Both the position numbers and the translations under genes were made by a program. This document shows positions 11,301-22,537 of a DNA stretch of 64,000 nt, in pieces. Under the pieces are notes generated by a model. It had not been told where the DNA came from, did no database searches, and worked only from the letters and a program-made list of their open reading frames with translations. Source of the DNA: Paroedura picta (taxonomy: Eukaryota; Chordata; Lepidosauria; Squamata; Gekkonidae); assembly GCF_049243985.1 (NCBI RefSeq), contig NC_135371.1, positions 265,501-329,500 on the forward strand, read 5' to 3'. Position 1 is the stretch's first letter, and every line of letters starts with the position of its first letter.

Positions 11301-13424
11301 CTCAGGGGGTGGGGTGGGGTGGGGGCACAGCACCTTCCCAACGATGCTGCCCACGTTGACGATGGAGCCTCCGGGTGCTCCGCTCTCCACCAGCGCCTGG
11401 GCCACTGCCTTCGTCACCAAGAAGGTCCCCTGCAGGTAGGGAGGAGAGGAGAGTGCCAGCCCCTCATGCGCCATCCTGCCCCCCGGGGGCCACAGCCAGA
11501 CAAGCCCCAGTCCCTCCCTTACCTTGAGATTCACACGGAGGACAGCGTCAAAGGCCTCTTCTGTCTGCTTGAGCAGGAATTCGTCCATGGTGATGCCTGC
11601 ACAGTTGACGCATACACTGGCTGGGCGGGAATAGTGGGCCTGGAAGGGGGAAGAGGGGGGGGCGCACCACATCAAAGGCCAAGAGACCTCCAAATTCACC
11701 CACTGGCTGGGGTTAAGTACAGAAGAGAGGCCGTGCTGGGGCAGGCCAATGTGTCACCACCCAGGGGCCCTCCCACGGTTGCCAATAGCCACTGGTAGGC
11801 CTCCAGTCCTCCCCGTCTTGAAGCTGTCTGTGCTTATGCCCAGCACCACCAGTGAATTCCTCATGTTAACAAGGATCAAGGAGAGCACAGAAAAAGTGGC
11901 CACAGTCTCAGCCCCCTCTGGGGTTTAGGAGGACGTTTGGGTAGGCGGGGTGGCACGCAGAAGGTCCCAGGTCCAGTCCACAGCAGTCTCTACAGGTAAA
12001 AGGACCAGGTACAAGGTGACTTGGAAGACCTTTCTTGGGCTGTGGAAGCTGCCAACCTGAGCAGGGGATCCTGGCGTGGATGGAGCAAGAGTCTGACTCA
12101 GCAGAAGGCTGCTTCAGGGAGCTCCAGCCACGGAGGGGAGGGCGGATGGCACCGGGCCCCAGAAGATACTCCCCGTCGGCATGACAAACGGTGTGGGGCT
12201 ACACCCAAGCTTTCCACAGGTGAGAGGATTCCCTTGCTGTAGACTTCAGCCTGGGATGCAGGTATACTGCTTTTGAACATGGAGGTTTTGCTGTGGTCAT
12301 GTAACTGTAGCTATGGGAATGGTGGCAAAAAGAACAATGCCAATGGGATGCAAGGCAGCCAGGCCCGTTTGGGGAGGGGGAGGGGATCCCGGGATTTTGG
12401 AAAGCTGTGTGTGTGTGTGTGGGGGGGTATCAAGAACAGAGAACAACACCCAGCTAGGCGGCCCCAAGACCGCCCAGAGCCGTAGGGAAGGGCGGTATAA
12501 AAATATAAATAAATAAATAAGTTCAGGCCTTTGCACGGTCCCCCCATTAGGAATTTGGACTTTTAAAAACTGTGACTTTTTGTAAGTCTTGCTTTTGTTG
12601 CACTTATTTATCCTGTTTCATCATTTATACTGTAAGCCTTCTCCCAAAGGAAAAAGGAAGGCAACATTTTTTAACAGTAGCCGAGACGCCCCCAGAGACC
12701 CGCTGAGCCCCCTGCTGGGCTTCCTGCCCCCTACGCCTTCTTTGCCCGCCCGGCCCGAGAGGCGAGGGAGGCTGAGCGCCCACCTGGATCCGGCCCATGA
12801 GATCCACCACGTCCTTGGAGCTGCCCACGTCAGCCACCCAGGCCCGGTGGTCTCCCGCCCGCAGCCCCTGCAGCGTCTCGGCCGCCCCGCACTCATTGCG
12901 ATCCGCCACCGCCACAGAGGCGCCTTCCTCGGCCAGGCGGGCGCAGACGGCGCGGCCGATGCCACTCCCGCCGCCTAGAGAGATCGGGGGGTGGGTGGGG
13001 GGGGGGGAGGAAGGACACCCCAAGTCAGCCAAGGCTGGTCTGCCCCCCGCCCCCATTGCACTCGCAGGCGTAGCGGGGGGGACGACACACAACCCAAAGC
13101 CGCGGGAGGTCTGCTTCGTCCCCCCCCGGAATGCTAGCAGGGGTGCATGGTCTATGGCGGGGGGGGGACACCCCAAATCAGCCAAGGGAGGTCTCCTTCC
13201 CCGACCCCCCCCGGGGCACACTCTCCGGCGTGCATGGTGTACGGCGGGGTGGGTGGGGGTCGGTCCACTTCCGCCCCCAGCCCAGCCCAGCCCAGCCTTC
13301 TGCCCCAGTTCCCCCACGCTGCAGGCAGAGCTTCGTCCGGTGCGGTTCTGCCAGAGCACCGCCCCCCCCCCCCCGCACCTGCGACCAGCGCCAGAGCCCC
13401 CCGCAGGCGGAGCGAGGCAGCCAT
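8324..13424 (-). CDS. HSD17B8: 17-beta-hydroxysteroid dehydrogenase 8 / mitochondrial 3-ketoacyl-ACP reductase subunit
   Basis: Nine coding exons on the minus strand: 13424-13379, 12974-12784, 11639-11523, 11429-11334, 11208-11123, 10556-10472, 8989-8947, 8494-8420 and 8340-8324. Every intron is GT-AG, phases agree, and the sum is 756 nt (251 aa plus stop), close to human HSD17B8 (261). It is a short-chain dehydrogenase/reductase. The cofactor loop AGGGSGIG lies near residues 15-22, with the family's usual Thr replaced by Ala. By alignment to FabG the catalytic tetrad is Asn116, Ser146, Tyr159 and Lys163 (NYAASK), all present, so the enzyme looks active. In mammals it pairs with CBR4 as the NADH-binding subunit of the mitochondrial type II fatty-acid ketoreductase, and it also oxidises oestradiol. 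The start is the ATG 15 codons before the first donor, giving [17 protein letters not shown]. The protein ends GGLFI, where human ends GGLFM. CR1 and SINE copies sit in its introns. Confidence 0.96.
9135..9600 (+). mobile_element. CR1 LINE 3' fragment(s)
   Basis: Contains the CR1 terminal block (CAGTGGAACAGGCTTCCTTG, then GACGGAGAGGCTGATTTTA) followed by a second 3' tail reading GGCCTGATCCAGAAGGGCTC. It lies in the HSD17B8 intron between exons 6 and 7, antisense to the gene. Confidence 0.7.
10144..10421 (+). mobile_element. tRNA-derived SINE, near full length
   Basis: Starts with a tRNA-like head: A-box region GTGTCGTGGTTAGGAGTGCG, an anticodon-arm-like GGACTTCTAATCT and B-box-like GGTTTGATTC. 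It ends in a CTT-rich tail after AAGAACCAACT. The GACTTCTAAT string resembles a tRNA-Arg(UCU) anticodon arm, which is inference. It sits in the HSD17B8 intron just outside exon 6, antisense to the gene. Confidence 0.85.
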
Positions 13425-13600
13425 GGCTCGGGAAGGAAGGGGGAACCATAGAGGCGGCCGGGAGGAGAGGCCCAGACCGCCTAGCCTATCTCTATGGCCA
13501 GGGTCCTCCCAAGGGACGCGGCTGCACCGGTTGAGTTTCCCCCTGCAAAAGTCCTCTCGCCTGTCGACCCCCCCCTCCGTCATGGCGGGATTTGTAGGGG
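13425..13600 (-). promoter_or_regulatory. HSD17B8: HSD17B8 promoter with a Staf/ZNF143 SBS2-like site
   Basis: A short CpG-rich stretch immediately upstream of the start codon. On the minus strand 13598-13581 reads CCTACAAATCCCGCCATG. It resembles the ACTACAATTCCCAGAATGC class of ZNF143 sites, with the CTACAA and TCCC cores and the ATG spacing kept. No TATA box is seen. The 3' end of SLC39A7 lies about 450 bases upstream. Confidence 0.5.
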
Positions 13601-13876
13601 GGGGCACACCGGGCCCCCCGCCCAGAAGACGAAATACGCATGCATACGCAAAGCTAAAGACGTCAAAGGAATCTCCGCTGCCCCTGTGGAATGCCAGCCT
13701 GCATGGGAGCCCTCGCCCCGGCCCTTCGTGCAACAGCATCCCGGGGTCGGTAGGGGGTGCCGGGAAAGGGGGTGGGGGGCCACGCGGGGCGGACGGAGGA
13801 CGCGGCTGGGAGGGGCGACCCCTGGTGTCCGGCGGGGGAAGAACAGACAGACAACGGAGGTGGGAAGCGAATTGCC

Positions 13877-13882
13877 TTTAAT
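13877..13882 (-). terminator. SLC39A7: Probable polyadenylation signal of SLC39A7
   Basis: ATTAAA on the minus strand, about 900 bases past the stop. It implies a long 3' UTR that ends roughly 430 bases before the HSD17B8 start codon. Confidence 0.55.
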
Positions 13883-14781
13883 CACAGACACCCCCCTCCC
13901 TACAATCCCCGCCCCAGCTGATGCCCCCACCCTACAAAAATGCAAAGATATAAAAGGGATGAGAACAGAAATCGCCCCCCTCTGCCCTCCCCTATACAGG
14001 TCCTTGATTCGTCTTCGCCATTCACGAGGAGGGGCCTTTTACGGCAGGAAGGAATCACGTGGGGTCCGCCCCCCCCCCATTTTGCAAAAACATCATTTCT
14101 GGCACCACTTTTCTTGTGGGGAGAGACACAGGAGTTCGCAAGGGGGTGTGTGTGGGGTCCTCTGGCAAATAGCCTGTCACCCCCAAACTCTTCCAACACC
14201 AGCGACTGCGTAGGCGCCCCCCCCAGAAACGTTTAGGACCCCCCACAGAGTCTGGAAACATGATTCCCAACCCTCAACCGCGTGTATTTCATCTCTCATT
14301 TTGGTCCCTGGTTGACTCTTCTCCCCTTTCCCCAAAGACCAGAGAGCCGAGGAAGACACCACGCCCTATACACAACCCCCCCCCGTGTGGAAACATAGGC
14401 TCATCCTTGATTTTGGGGGGAAGGAGGCTCCTGTTCCCTCCTCTCCATCCCCTCCCCCAATAACCCTTCCCTGCTCCCCCCCCAGAAAAGACATCCCAGA
14501 CACCCCCCATCGGGCAGAGGAAGACCAGACAGGCCTACGCTCAATGCTCCCGACAGCACCCCCTGCAGGATGGAGGGCACACCGCAAGGTCAGCGGCACA
14601 ACTGGAGGCAGAAGGGAAGGGGTGACCCATGGGGGGGCAGGGGGATCTCGCTCTCTGCTGCGTAGCAGGCTAAGGTTGGGGGGAAGTGGGAGGCCCAGCT
14701 CCTGGTCTCTGCCCTGAGACGGGGCGCGCTGTTGGTCTTTTCTCTCCAGCCGTGGATGCCTGCCTGGCAGGGCGGTCCCAT

Positions 14782-17700
14782 CTACTCGTACTGCGCGATG
14801 AACACCATCATGGCCACCCCGGCCACGAGGCCCAGCACCTCCAGCAGGGACTGGATGGGCCCCGACTCCTGCAGCAGCTCTGGGATCACAGAGACGGTGG
14901 CCACGTAGATGAAGCCCCCGGCCGTGAAGGGCAGGATCCAGGCCGTGGCAGCCTCCCCCACCCCCTCGGCCAGCAGGGAGCAGATTGTGCCCGCCAGCGC
15001 CCCCAGCGCTGTCACCAGCTGCAGCTTCATGGCCTGCGGAGGAAGGCAGAGTCAGACACGGCCCACAGAGCCCTCCCAGCGTCCCCTCTTCTCACCCAGG
15101 GGCCGAGAGGACCATCCTAAGGACATCAGGGGAGCCCTGCTGGGTCAGACCAGGGAGGGCCCATCCAGTCCAGCCTCCCGTCTCACCCAGGGGCCAGCCG
15201 GCTCCTCTGGACGGTCAACAATGGGGCAGAGAGACCAAGGCCTTCCCCTGAGGCTGCCTCCTGGGCTCTGGGCTGCAGAAGTTGAGGCTAGAAAAGTCCT
15301 CTGGCTTCCCCCACCCACACGGCACTGGAAGCCGCCTTGAGACTGAGGACAGACAGCCAGACTGCTCTGGTCCATGAAGGCTCCATTTTTTGCTTTGCTG
15401 CCTCAGAGCCTCTCTGTCCACCAGGAATATCTCCCAATTCTTGACGTGCCTGCCTGGATCTTGCTGACCCCCCAGAATCCCCCCTGGGAAGTACTTCATG
15501 GGGAGGGGGCCTTAGCCTGGCCCCTCAGGCCTCGGAGTAGGGACTTGGAACATCCCAAAGTACCCCCATCCTTCCCTGACCTGGCTCCTCTTTAAAAGTT
15601 CCCCCTGCACAAGGCCCTTTCCGGGCAGACAGAATTCTGGGAAAATACGCTTTGCGCAGCAGACGGCAAACAACACCCCACTGAGGCGGGCCCGCCCAGG
15701 TTACCTTCCTCTTGCTGCAGCCGGACTGCACCAGGATGGCAAAGTCACCCACTTCGTGGGGCACCTCATGGAGCAGCACAGTCAGGGTGGTGACAGCCCC
15801 CACGGTGGTGCCCGCCAGGAAGGAGGCCCCCAGGGCCAGCCCATCCGTGAAGTTGTGGGCAAAGTCCGCGGCCAAGTTCAAGTACCCGGCCACCCGCATG
15901 GCTGGGAGGAGAGAGAGAGAGAGAGAGAGAGAGAAGGGGGTCAGTGAGCCAGAGCTCCCATAAACAGGCTGGCCGGCCGGCCGGCCTAGAGGCAGCTCCC
16001 TAGCCCTGCCTGTCGCCATTCCACTTACTGGATTCCGGGGGCTTCTTCGGCTCTGGCGTCTTCCTCTTGGAGGGGGCTTTCTCGGTCACTCCCCGCGGAG
16101 GCTCTCTCGGCCCCTCATCGTCACTAACCTTGGCCTTGGCCGCTATGGGAGGGAACAAAAAGAGGGGTCACAGCAGAGGCCCCGGATGATGTGGGGCTGT
16201 CTGGACCAGACGTGAGCCTCCCGTCTGCCAATTCCTCCAGGAGGGACCGGCTGGAGCAGAAGACGGTGATCCCCCTCCAGCCCACCCACTCCGGCTAGCA
16301 TGGGGGAGGGGGAGGCATCACCGTCCTCTGGGGGCCCCACTCTGCCGGCCTCTCCCGCCCCCACCCAGAAGAGAGACTCTGACGGCCTGAGCAGGGACTC
16401 CTGTGGGCAGAACCTGCCCCTCTCCAGGGCCCTCCACCGCCCACTTGCCTGTGCCGTAAGCCACGCTGTGCTCCCAATTGCAGCAGGGTGGCCACAGTGC
16501 CCCCTTACCCCCACCCCCGATCTCTCTCTCTCCCTCCCCGCTGCTGCGATCCACAGAGGAGGGAGGTTCTGGCCAGGGCCTGTGCCGTTACCCACCGTGG
16601 CTGTGTCCATGACTGTGCCCGTGGCCACCTTTGACGTGCCTGACAAACTTCTCCACCACCAGGAATGCCACGATGCCCCCGAGAACCCAGAGCCCAACCA
16701 ACATCATGTGCTGGTGCGCAGGATCTGGACGAGAGAAGGGAAGGAAGTGGGTCAAAGGTCACAGGCAAGGACTGACGGACGGACTCCCCTCAAAGCCCCT
16801 CCAAGCCTTAAGCCACCTGCCTCGGCCCTTCTGGCCTTTGGAGCCTTCGTCCTCTCTATGACCGTGGGAAGCACTCCGACCGACCATCAGGGCCTCCACC
16901 AGGCTGCCTCTCTAGCCATGACTGGGGCCCCTCTCACAAGCCATGGAAGGCCTGTGGCAGCCATTTTCTCACCCTGGCCAGGCTCCACAGACCCTCCGCC
17001 ACCCCTCCAACCCCTCACCGGGTCCAGCTAAGCCCACCCCCCCCATCCCACACACAAACAAAATATGGCAGGATTAGGGATGGAGCTACAGACAGGATCT
17101 TGGATTTAAGAATTTATGAGCAGTCCAGCAAGATTTGATCAGGCCAGGGAGGGCCCATCTAGTCCAGCCGCCTCTCTTCTCCATGCCCTGGAGGTGGAAG
17201 TCATCTAGATCAACCCCATGCAGAATGCAGAAACTCACAACTACCTGCTGCGCCATCAGGCAGCGCCCCCCCAGTGGGCGGCGGGAAATCAGGGGCGCCA
17301 GCGGGAAAGCAAGTGGAGTAGGCTCAGGCAGCAGTGGTGACATCCCTCGGCAAACGACTACCCACCCCGCCTCAGTAAAATTGTCAAGCATTGACCGGTC
17401 CCTGGTGATAAAAAAGGTTGGGGACCACTGTTCTAGATGACTGGCTGGTCCCTGTGTGAGATCGGATGCTGGACTAGATGGACCCTCCCTGGTTTGACCC
17501 AGCAGGGCTCCTGAGTTTGAAGCGACCTCATGGGTTATCTAGTCCAGCCCCCTGCACTATGCAGGACACTCACAACCGTATCGCTCACCCCCTGTAACCT
17601 GCCACTCCCTTGACCCTTCATGGAATCAGCCTCTCCGTCAGATGGCTATCCAGCCTCTCTATAAAAATCTCCAAATATGGAGAACCCAGCACCTCACAAG

Positions 17701-20700
17701 GAACCACTGAGGAACCACTCTAACTGTCACAAACTTCTTCCGGATGTATAGATGGAATTTTCTATGGATTAATTTCGTCCCATTGGATCTGATCCATCCC
17801 TCCGGGGCAAGAGATAATTCCTCTCCTCCATCCTCTACATGGCAGCCTTTTAAATACTTGAAGATGACTATCAAATCCCCTCTCAGTTGTCTCCTCTCCA
17901 GGCTAAACAGACCAAGCTCCCCCAACCTTTCCTCATACGACTTGGTCTCCAAACCCCTCACCATCTTTGTTGCCCTCCTCTGGACACGCTCCAGTTTGTC
18001 TACATCCCTCTTCAAATGGGGTGCCCAAAACTGAACACAGGACTCCCAAGTGAGGCTGAACTAGAGCAGAGTAAACCAGATCACCTACCGTGATCTGGAT
18101 ACGGAACCCTGTTTGATACAGCCCAAAATCCCATTTGCTTTTTTAGCCGAGTCAAACTGCTAACTCATGTTCAATGTATGATCTATTAGGACTCCTAGAT
18201 CCTTCTCACACTTACTACTGCTAAGACAAGTCTCCCCATCCTTGTTGTTGTTGTTGTTAGGTGCGAAGTCGTGTCCGACCGATCGCGACCCCATGGACAA
18301 TGATCCTCCAGGCCTTCCTGTCCTCTACCATTCCCTGGAGTCCATTTAAGTTTGCACCGACTGCTTCAGTGACTCCATCCAGCCACCTCATTCTCCGTCG
18401 TCCCCTTCTTCTTTTGCCCTCAATCGCTCCCAGCATTAGGCTCTTCTCCAGGGAGTCCTTCCTTCTCATGAGGTAGCCAAAGTATTTGAGTTTCATCTTC
18501 AGGATCTGGCCTTCTAAGGAGCAGTCAGGCTGATCTCCTCTAGGACTGACCGGTTTGTTTGCCTTGCAGTCCAAGGGACTCACAATCTTGATCCCAATTT
18601 GTGACTCCTCTAATCCCGCCTTTCTCATGATATGCTCCGCATAAATAGGCAAGGCGACCGTATGCAGCCTTACCAAACTCCTTTCTCAATTTTGAACCAA
18701 TCAGTGATTCCATGTTCAGTTCTCACTGTTGCTTCTTGACCTGCATATAGGTTTCTCAAGAGACAGATAAGATGCTCTGGTATTCCCATCTCTTTAAGAA
18801 CTTGCCACAATTTGTTATGCTCCACACAATCAAAGGCTTTAGCATAGTCAATGAAGCAGAAGTAGATGTTCTTCTGGTACTCCCTAGCTTTCTCCATGAT
18901 CCAGCGTATGTTGGCAATTTGATCTCTAGTTCCTCTGCTTCTTCGAAATCCTGCCTGTACTTCTGGAAGTTCTCGGTCCACATATTGCTGGAGCTTAGCT
19001 TGTAGGATTTTGAGCATAACTTTGCTAGCATGAGAAATTAGTGCAATGGTGCAGTAGTTTGAATGGGGGTAGTTCCCCCATCCTATATTGGTGTAAATGG
19101 TTTTTCCTACCCTAATGCAGAAGTCTACACTTGTCTCTATTGAACTTCATTTTATCCAGTTTAGCCCACTTCTCGTGCCTATCAAAATCATCCTGTATTG
19201 TCTTTTTTTCTGTTTGCTACCCCTCTTGGTTTAGTATAGTCTGCAAATTTAATAAGTATCCCCTCTAATTCCTCATCCAAACCATTTATAAATATGTTTA
19301 ACAAAACAGGCCCCAGGACAGATCCTTGGGGCACTCCACTTGTCACTCTTCTCCAAGAGGATGCTGAACCGTTAACAAGTACCCTTTGGGGACGATTTGT
19401 CAACCAGGTATCGATCCACCTGACAGAATTAGGATCCATACCGCATTTTACCAGCTTGTCAACAAGAATATCATGTGGAACCTTATCAAACACTTTACTG
19501 AAATCCAGATAAACTCTGTCCACAGCATTACCCTGATCCAGCAAAGTAGTCACTTTCTCGAAAAAAGAGATAAGGTTGGTCTGACATGACTTGTTCTTAC
19601 AATTCCCCTGATATTCTTATAAAGGCCTCGATCTCTCTGCCCTCCACTTCGCCTTCCAGAGAAACTGGCTGGCCGCTGCTCTTGTGGATTGCGCGCTGCC
19701 ACCGCTGCCTCCCCCTCCCCACCCATGGCTTCGGCCTGGAACAGCTGCTTTGGACACTGAAGCGCTAAACCCTACGGGTCTGACCCAGCAGGGCCCTTCT
19801 GATGTCCTTAGGAAGGCCTCGGCCCCTCTGCCCTGTGGCTGGCCCTGCAGAGGAACTGGCTGGCCCCTGGGTGAGACGGGAGGCTGGACTGGAGGGACCC
19901 TCCCTAGTCTGACCCAGCAGGGCTCTTCTGATGTCCTTATGAAGGCCTTGGCCTCCCTTCCCTGTGGCTGGCCCTGCAGAGGAACTAGCTGGCCCCTGGG
20001 TGAGACGGGAGGCTGGACTGGAGGGACCCTCCCTGGCCTGACCCAGCAGGGCTCTTCTGAGGGTCTTCTCAGGGGAAGGCCTCGACCTCCCTGCCCTGTG
20101 GCTGGCCCTGCAGAGGAACTGGCTGGCCGCTGGGTGAGATAGAGGCTGGACTGGAGGGACCCTCCCTGGCCTAACCCAGCAGGGCTCTCCTGATGTCCTT
20201 AGGAAGGCCTCAGCCTCTCTGCCTCCCTCTTAGCCCTGCAGAGGAACTGGCTGGCCTTGGTTGAGGAAGAAGGCTGGACTAGAGGGACCTTCCTTGGTCG
20301 GACCCAGCAGGGCTCCTCAGATGTTGCGAGGGGGGCTCAAAAGCTGCTGCTTTCTTTGGGGCTGGGACTTCCTGCCTACCAGCTCATGAACCCAAATGAG
20401 ATTTCACGTACGGACAGTTCCCCACCTGAACACCTCTGGCCAGTCCCTCTTTCTGTCTCCTCGGCCCAGCCTGCCTTACAGGCTCCCTGCAAAGAGGAGC
20501 TGAGGGAGGGAGCTAGGGACAGAAACCTCCAGGACAATGGGAGGGTCAGTCTTACCCTGGTGGGAATGTCCGTGGCCTGGGACCGTGGTCTCTGCATGGG
20601 AGTGCCCCCCTCCTTCTCCATGATGGGAATGAGGCTCTGGGAAAGAGATTGAGGGAGGGGGTCAGAAAGAGCGGGAGATTGAGCTTCCCCCCTCCCACCT

Positions 20701-21929
20701 ATGGCGCCGGGTGGGGGGACTCACCCAGGGCATGAGGGATGAGGTGCAGGAAGGCATCTCCCAAGAGGCCCCCTGAGGCAAAGCTCAGCAGCAGCTTCAG
20801 GAGGGCCTGGTGCTGGGCAGAATTGGACTCCACTGGGATAAGGAAGAGGATGAAGTAGGGGGCTGCGCTGATGAGGAGCGTGGCCCCGATGGCCTGTGGA
20901 GAAAGCAAAAGTTATGCCTGTGCCAGCAGCCCGCCCCCTTGTGGTCGGGGGGGGGGGGGGGAGCTCAGTGATCCGGAAGGGACCCATGGGCAATCTGTGA
21001 TGGCTCTGGCAGCTAGCAGAAGCCCAGGGGCCTAACGGGAGGGGATGCCCCGCTGACAGGGCCAGCCCCAAGGAAGGAAGGCCAGGCAGGGCCAGGAAGG
21101 AATTATTTATGCTGACCAAAGTGCGGGAGGCCCTGGGGGAACGTTGCCCCCTGCCCCAAGCCCACCAAAGTGAGAGCGCAGCCTGGGGCAGGCAGGCTCA
21201 GCTACGGGAACTCACGTAAGTCCACAGCTGTGCCGGCTCCAGCCTCTCCCTTCTCAGAAACGGCTTCCCGTGGCCACGGGAAGATTCGGCCTGGCTGGGG
21301 CCACTGGGCCCGTGCGAGAGGGAGTGTGCTTGCTGGTGAGAAGTCTCCTCAAAATGGCCGTGGCTGTAGCCGCCATGCTGGTCTTCGTGATCATGCCCAT
21401 GGAGAGCATCCTTGTGAACGTGGCCGTGCGAATGGCTATGTCCACGGCTGGGGTCCTCGTGTCCGTGGCTGTGCCCATGGTGGTGGAAATCCTCATGCGT
21501 GTGCCCATGGTGAGCACCATCATGAACAGGCCCCTGGAAGTCCTCGTGCCAGTGCTGAAACTCTCTGTGAACATGGCCGTGCGGATGGCTATGTCCACGG
21601 CCGGGGTCTGGATGGCTGTGCCCGTGGTGGAAGTCCTCGTGGCCGTGCCCGTGGTGGAAGTCCTCGTGGCCGTGCCCGTGGTCAGCAGCCTTGTGAATGG
21701 GCCCTGGGAAGTCGCTGTGTGAGTCGCTGTGCTCATGATGAGAGTCCTTGTGCGGATGGCTCTCCCAGATATTCTGGTGGCTGTGGCCATGGTGCAAGTC
21801 CCCATGCGAATGCCCATGGCCGTGGAGGCCTTCATGCGAGGAGACAGACCACGTCAGCATCGCCCAGACTGACAGGACCACGCCTGCCCCCCAGAGCCCG
21901 GCTCCCAGCAGACAACCCTGTGCGGCCAT
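14782..21929 (-). CDS. SLC39A7: Zinc transporter ZIP7 (SLC39 family)
   Basis: Seven coding exons on the minus strand: 21929-21216, 20893-20725, 20636-20556, 16724-16596, 16142-16029, 15901-15705 and 15033-14782. Together they give 1656 nt (551 aa), with GT-AG introns and consistent phase. ZIP7 releases zinc from the ER and Golgi lumen to the cytosol. A hydrophobic segment at residues 10-28 is followed by a huge luminal His-rich region (about 32-215). The first ZIP helix is at 239-259, a second His-rich loop joins exons 3 and 4, and exon 5 is a charged linker. The transport motifs are intact: HNFTDG at 418-423 and HEVPHEVGD at 447-455. Human ZIP7 is 469 aa; the excess lies mainly in the first His-rich region, which shows internal duplication. 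Ser371 in VSDDE fits a CK2 site, in the same linker where human ZIP7 is activated by CK2, but the human double-Ser motif itself is not seen. A strong acceptor about 13 bases before the ATG points to an upstream untranslated exon. Confidence 0.96.
15112..15262 (-). repeat. Single CR1-tail unit, relative of the intron satellites
   Basis: One copy of the roughly 134-bp CR1 3' tail: TAAGGACATCAGG, GCCCTGCTGGGTCAGACCAG, then CTCACCCAGGGGCCAGCCGG and GGCCTTCCCCTGAG. It lies in the last SLC39A7 intron. It is the same sequence that is tandemly repeated at 19.8 kb and 39.2-41.6 kb, here in single copy. Confidence 0.8.
17515..19620 (-). mobile_element. CR1 LINE, 5'-truncated, split by a BovB insertion
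   Basis: Minus-strand reading near 19550-19190 gives CR1 reverse transcriptase ([23 protein letters not shown]). The catalytic FADD appears as FADY, so it is inactive. The far side of the insertion (18015-17659) gives the C-terminal part ([18 protein letters not shown]). The 3' tail (GTGCAGGGGGCTGGACTAGA type) ends near 17520. It occupies the SLC39A7 intron between exons 3 and 4, in sense with the gene. Confidence 0.85.
18243..19075 (-). mobile_element. BovB LINE 3' fragment nested in CR1
   Basis: The minus strand encodes part of the BovB RT ([19 protein letters not shown]) and the C-terminal region ([19 protein letters not shown]). It ends in an (AAC)n tail, as BovB does. The catalytic RT segment between these two is deleted. 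It is flanked by the 9-bp direct repeat CCCCATCCT at 18234-18242 and 19076-19084, which marks the insertion site in the CR1. Confidence 0.88.
19755..20335 (+). repeat. Tandem array of CR1-tail units in an SLC39A7 intron
   Basis: Four to five imperfect copies of an approximately 130-bp unit. Each carries GGCTGGCCCTGCAGAGGAAC, GAGACGGGAGGCTGGACTGG and CTGACCCAGCAGGGCTCTTC. It is the reverse complement of the unit that forms the large RXRB intron 9 array. Relative to SLC39A7 transcription it is antisense. Confidence 0.88.
21198..21835 (-). repeat. SLC39A7: His-rich coding repeat inside SLC39A7 exon 1
   Basis: The luminal segment contains repeated blocks. [20 protein letters not shown] is a direct doublet. 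A longer block recurs as [16 protein letters not shown] and [16 protein letters not shown] about 57 residues apart. The opposite strand is therefore also open, but that reading is only a shadow. Confidence 0.85.
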
Positions 21930-22212
21930 CCTTCTGGTTCTGCTGGGGGGGAGGAGGAGGAGAAGAGTCAGTGCCCTGGAAGAAAAAGGCTCATCTGCAC
22001 ATGCTCAACCGCACCTTGCTGACCCTGGAAGGCTCACCCACCTCTCCTGAGCAGATCCCAATCCCCCCCTTCTTTCCCGTGGGGAACCCCGGATCCGGGG
22101 AAGACGATGCCTCCCTTTTTGCACTTCTGTGCCGATATCCTTTGGACCTGCTGGACCACCCCTTCCTTTTGTCCACCAACTCACTGCAGCAGCTGTTCTA
22201 TGTCCTCTATGG

Positions 22213-22314
22213 CAGGGGTAGTCACCCTGTGGTCCTCCAGATGTTCGTGGACTACAATTCCCATGAGCCCCTGCCAGTATTTGCATCTAGAGGTCCACAG
22301 GGTGACTACCCTTG
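22213..22314. mobile_element. hAT-type MITE with 8-bp target duplication
   Basis: The 102-bp element begins CAGGGGTAGTCACCCTGTGG and ends with its near-exact inverse (one mismatch in 20). It is flanked by the direct repeat CTCTATGG at 22205-22212 and 22315-22322. Both terminal inverted repeats and an 8-bp duplication are hallmarks of hAT elements. It contains ACTACAATTCCCATGAG. Confidence 0.9.
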
Positions 22315-22537
22315 CTCTATGGCGTCCGGGTTCCTCCTCGGCTACCCCTTCTCAGCAACCCAGCCCAATCCAGACTACTGCTGCTATCCCACCACCCTGG
22401 ATGGCCCAAGGGCTGCTCGCCCAGGCCCTATCAAGGAGCCATGCAAACTGCGAAACGAATGGCCAACCAGCCTCAGAAAAATGTGCAGGAGGCCTCCGCA
22501 CCCCCAGCAAGGATGCGTGAGCAAATGGTCTCTGCTA

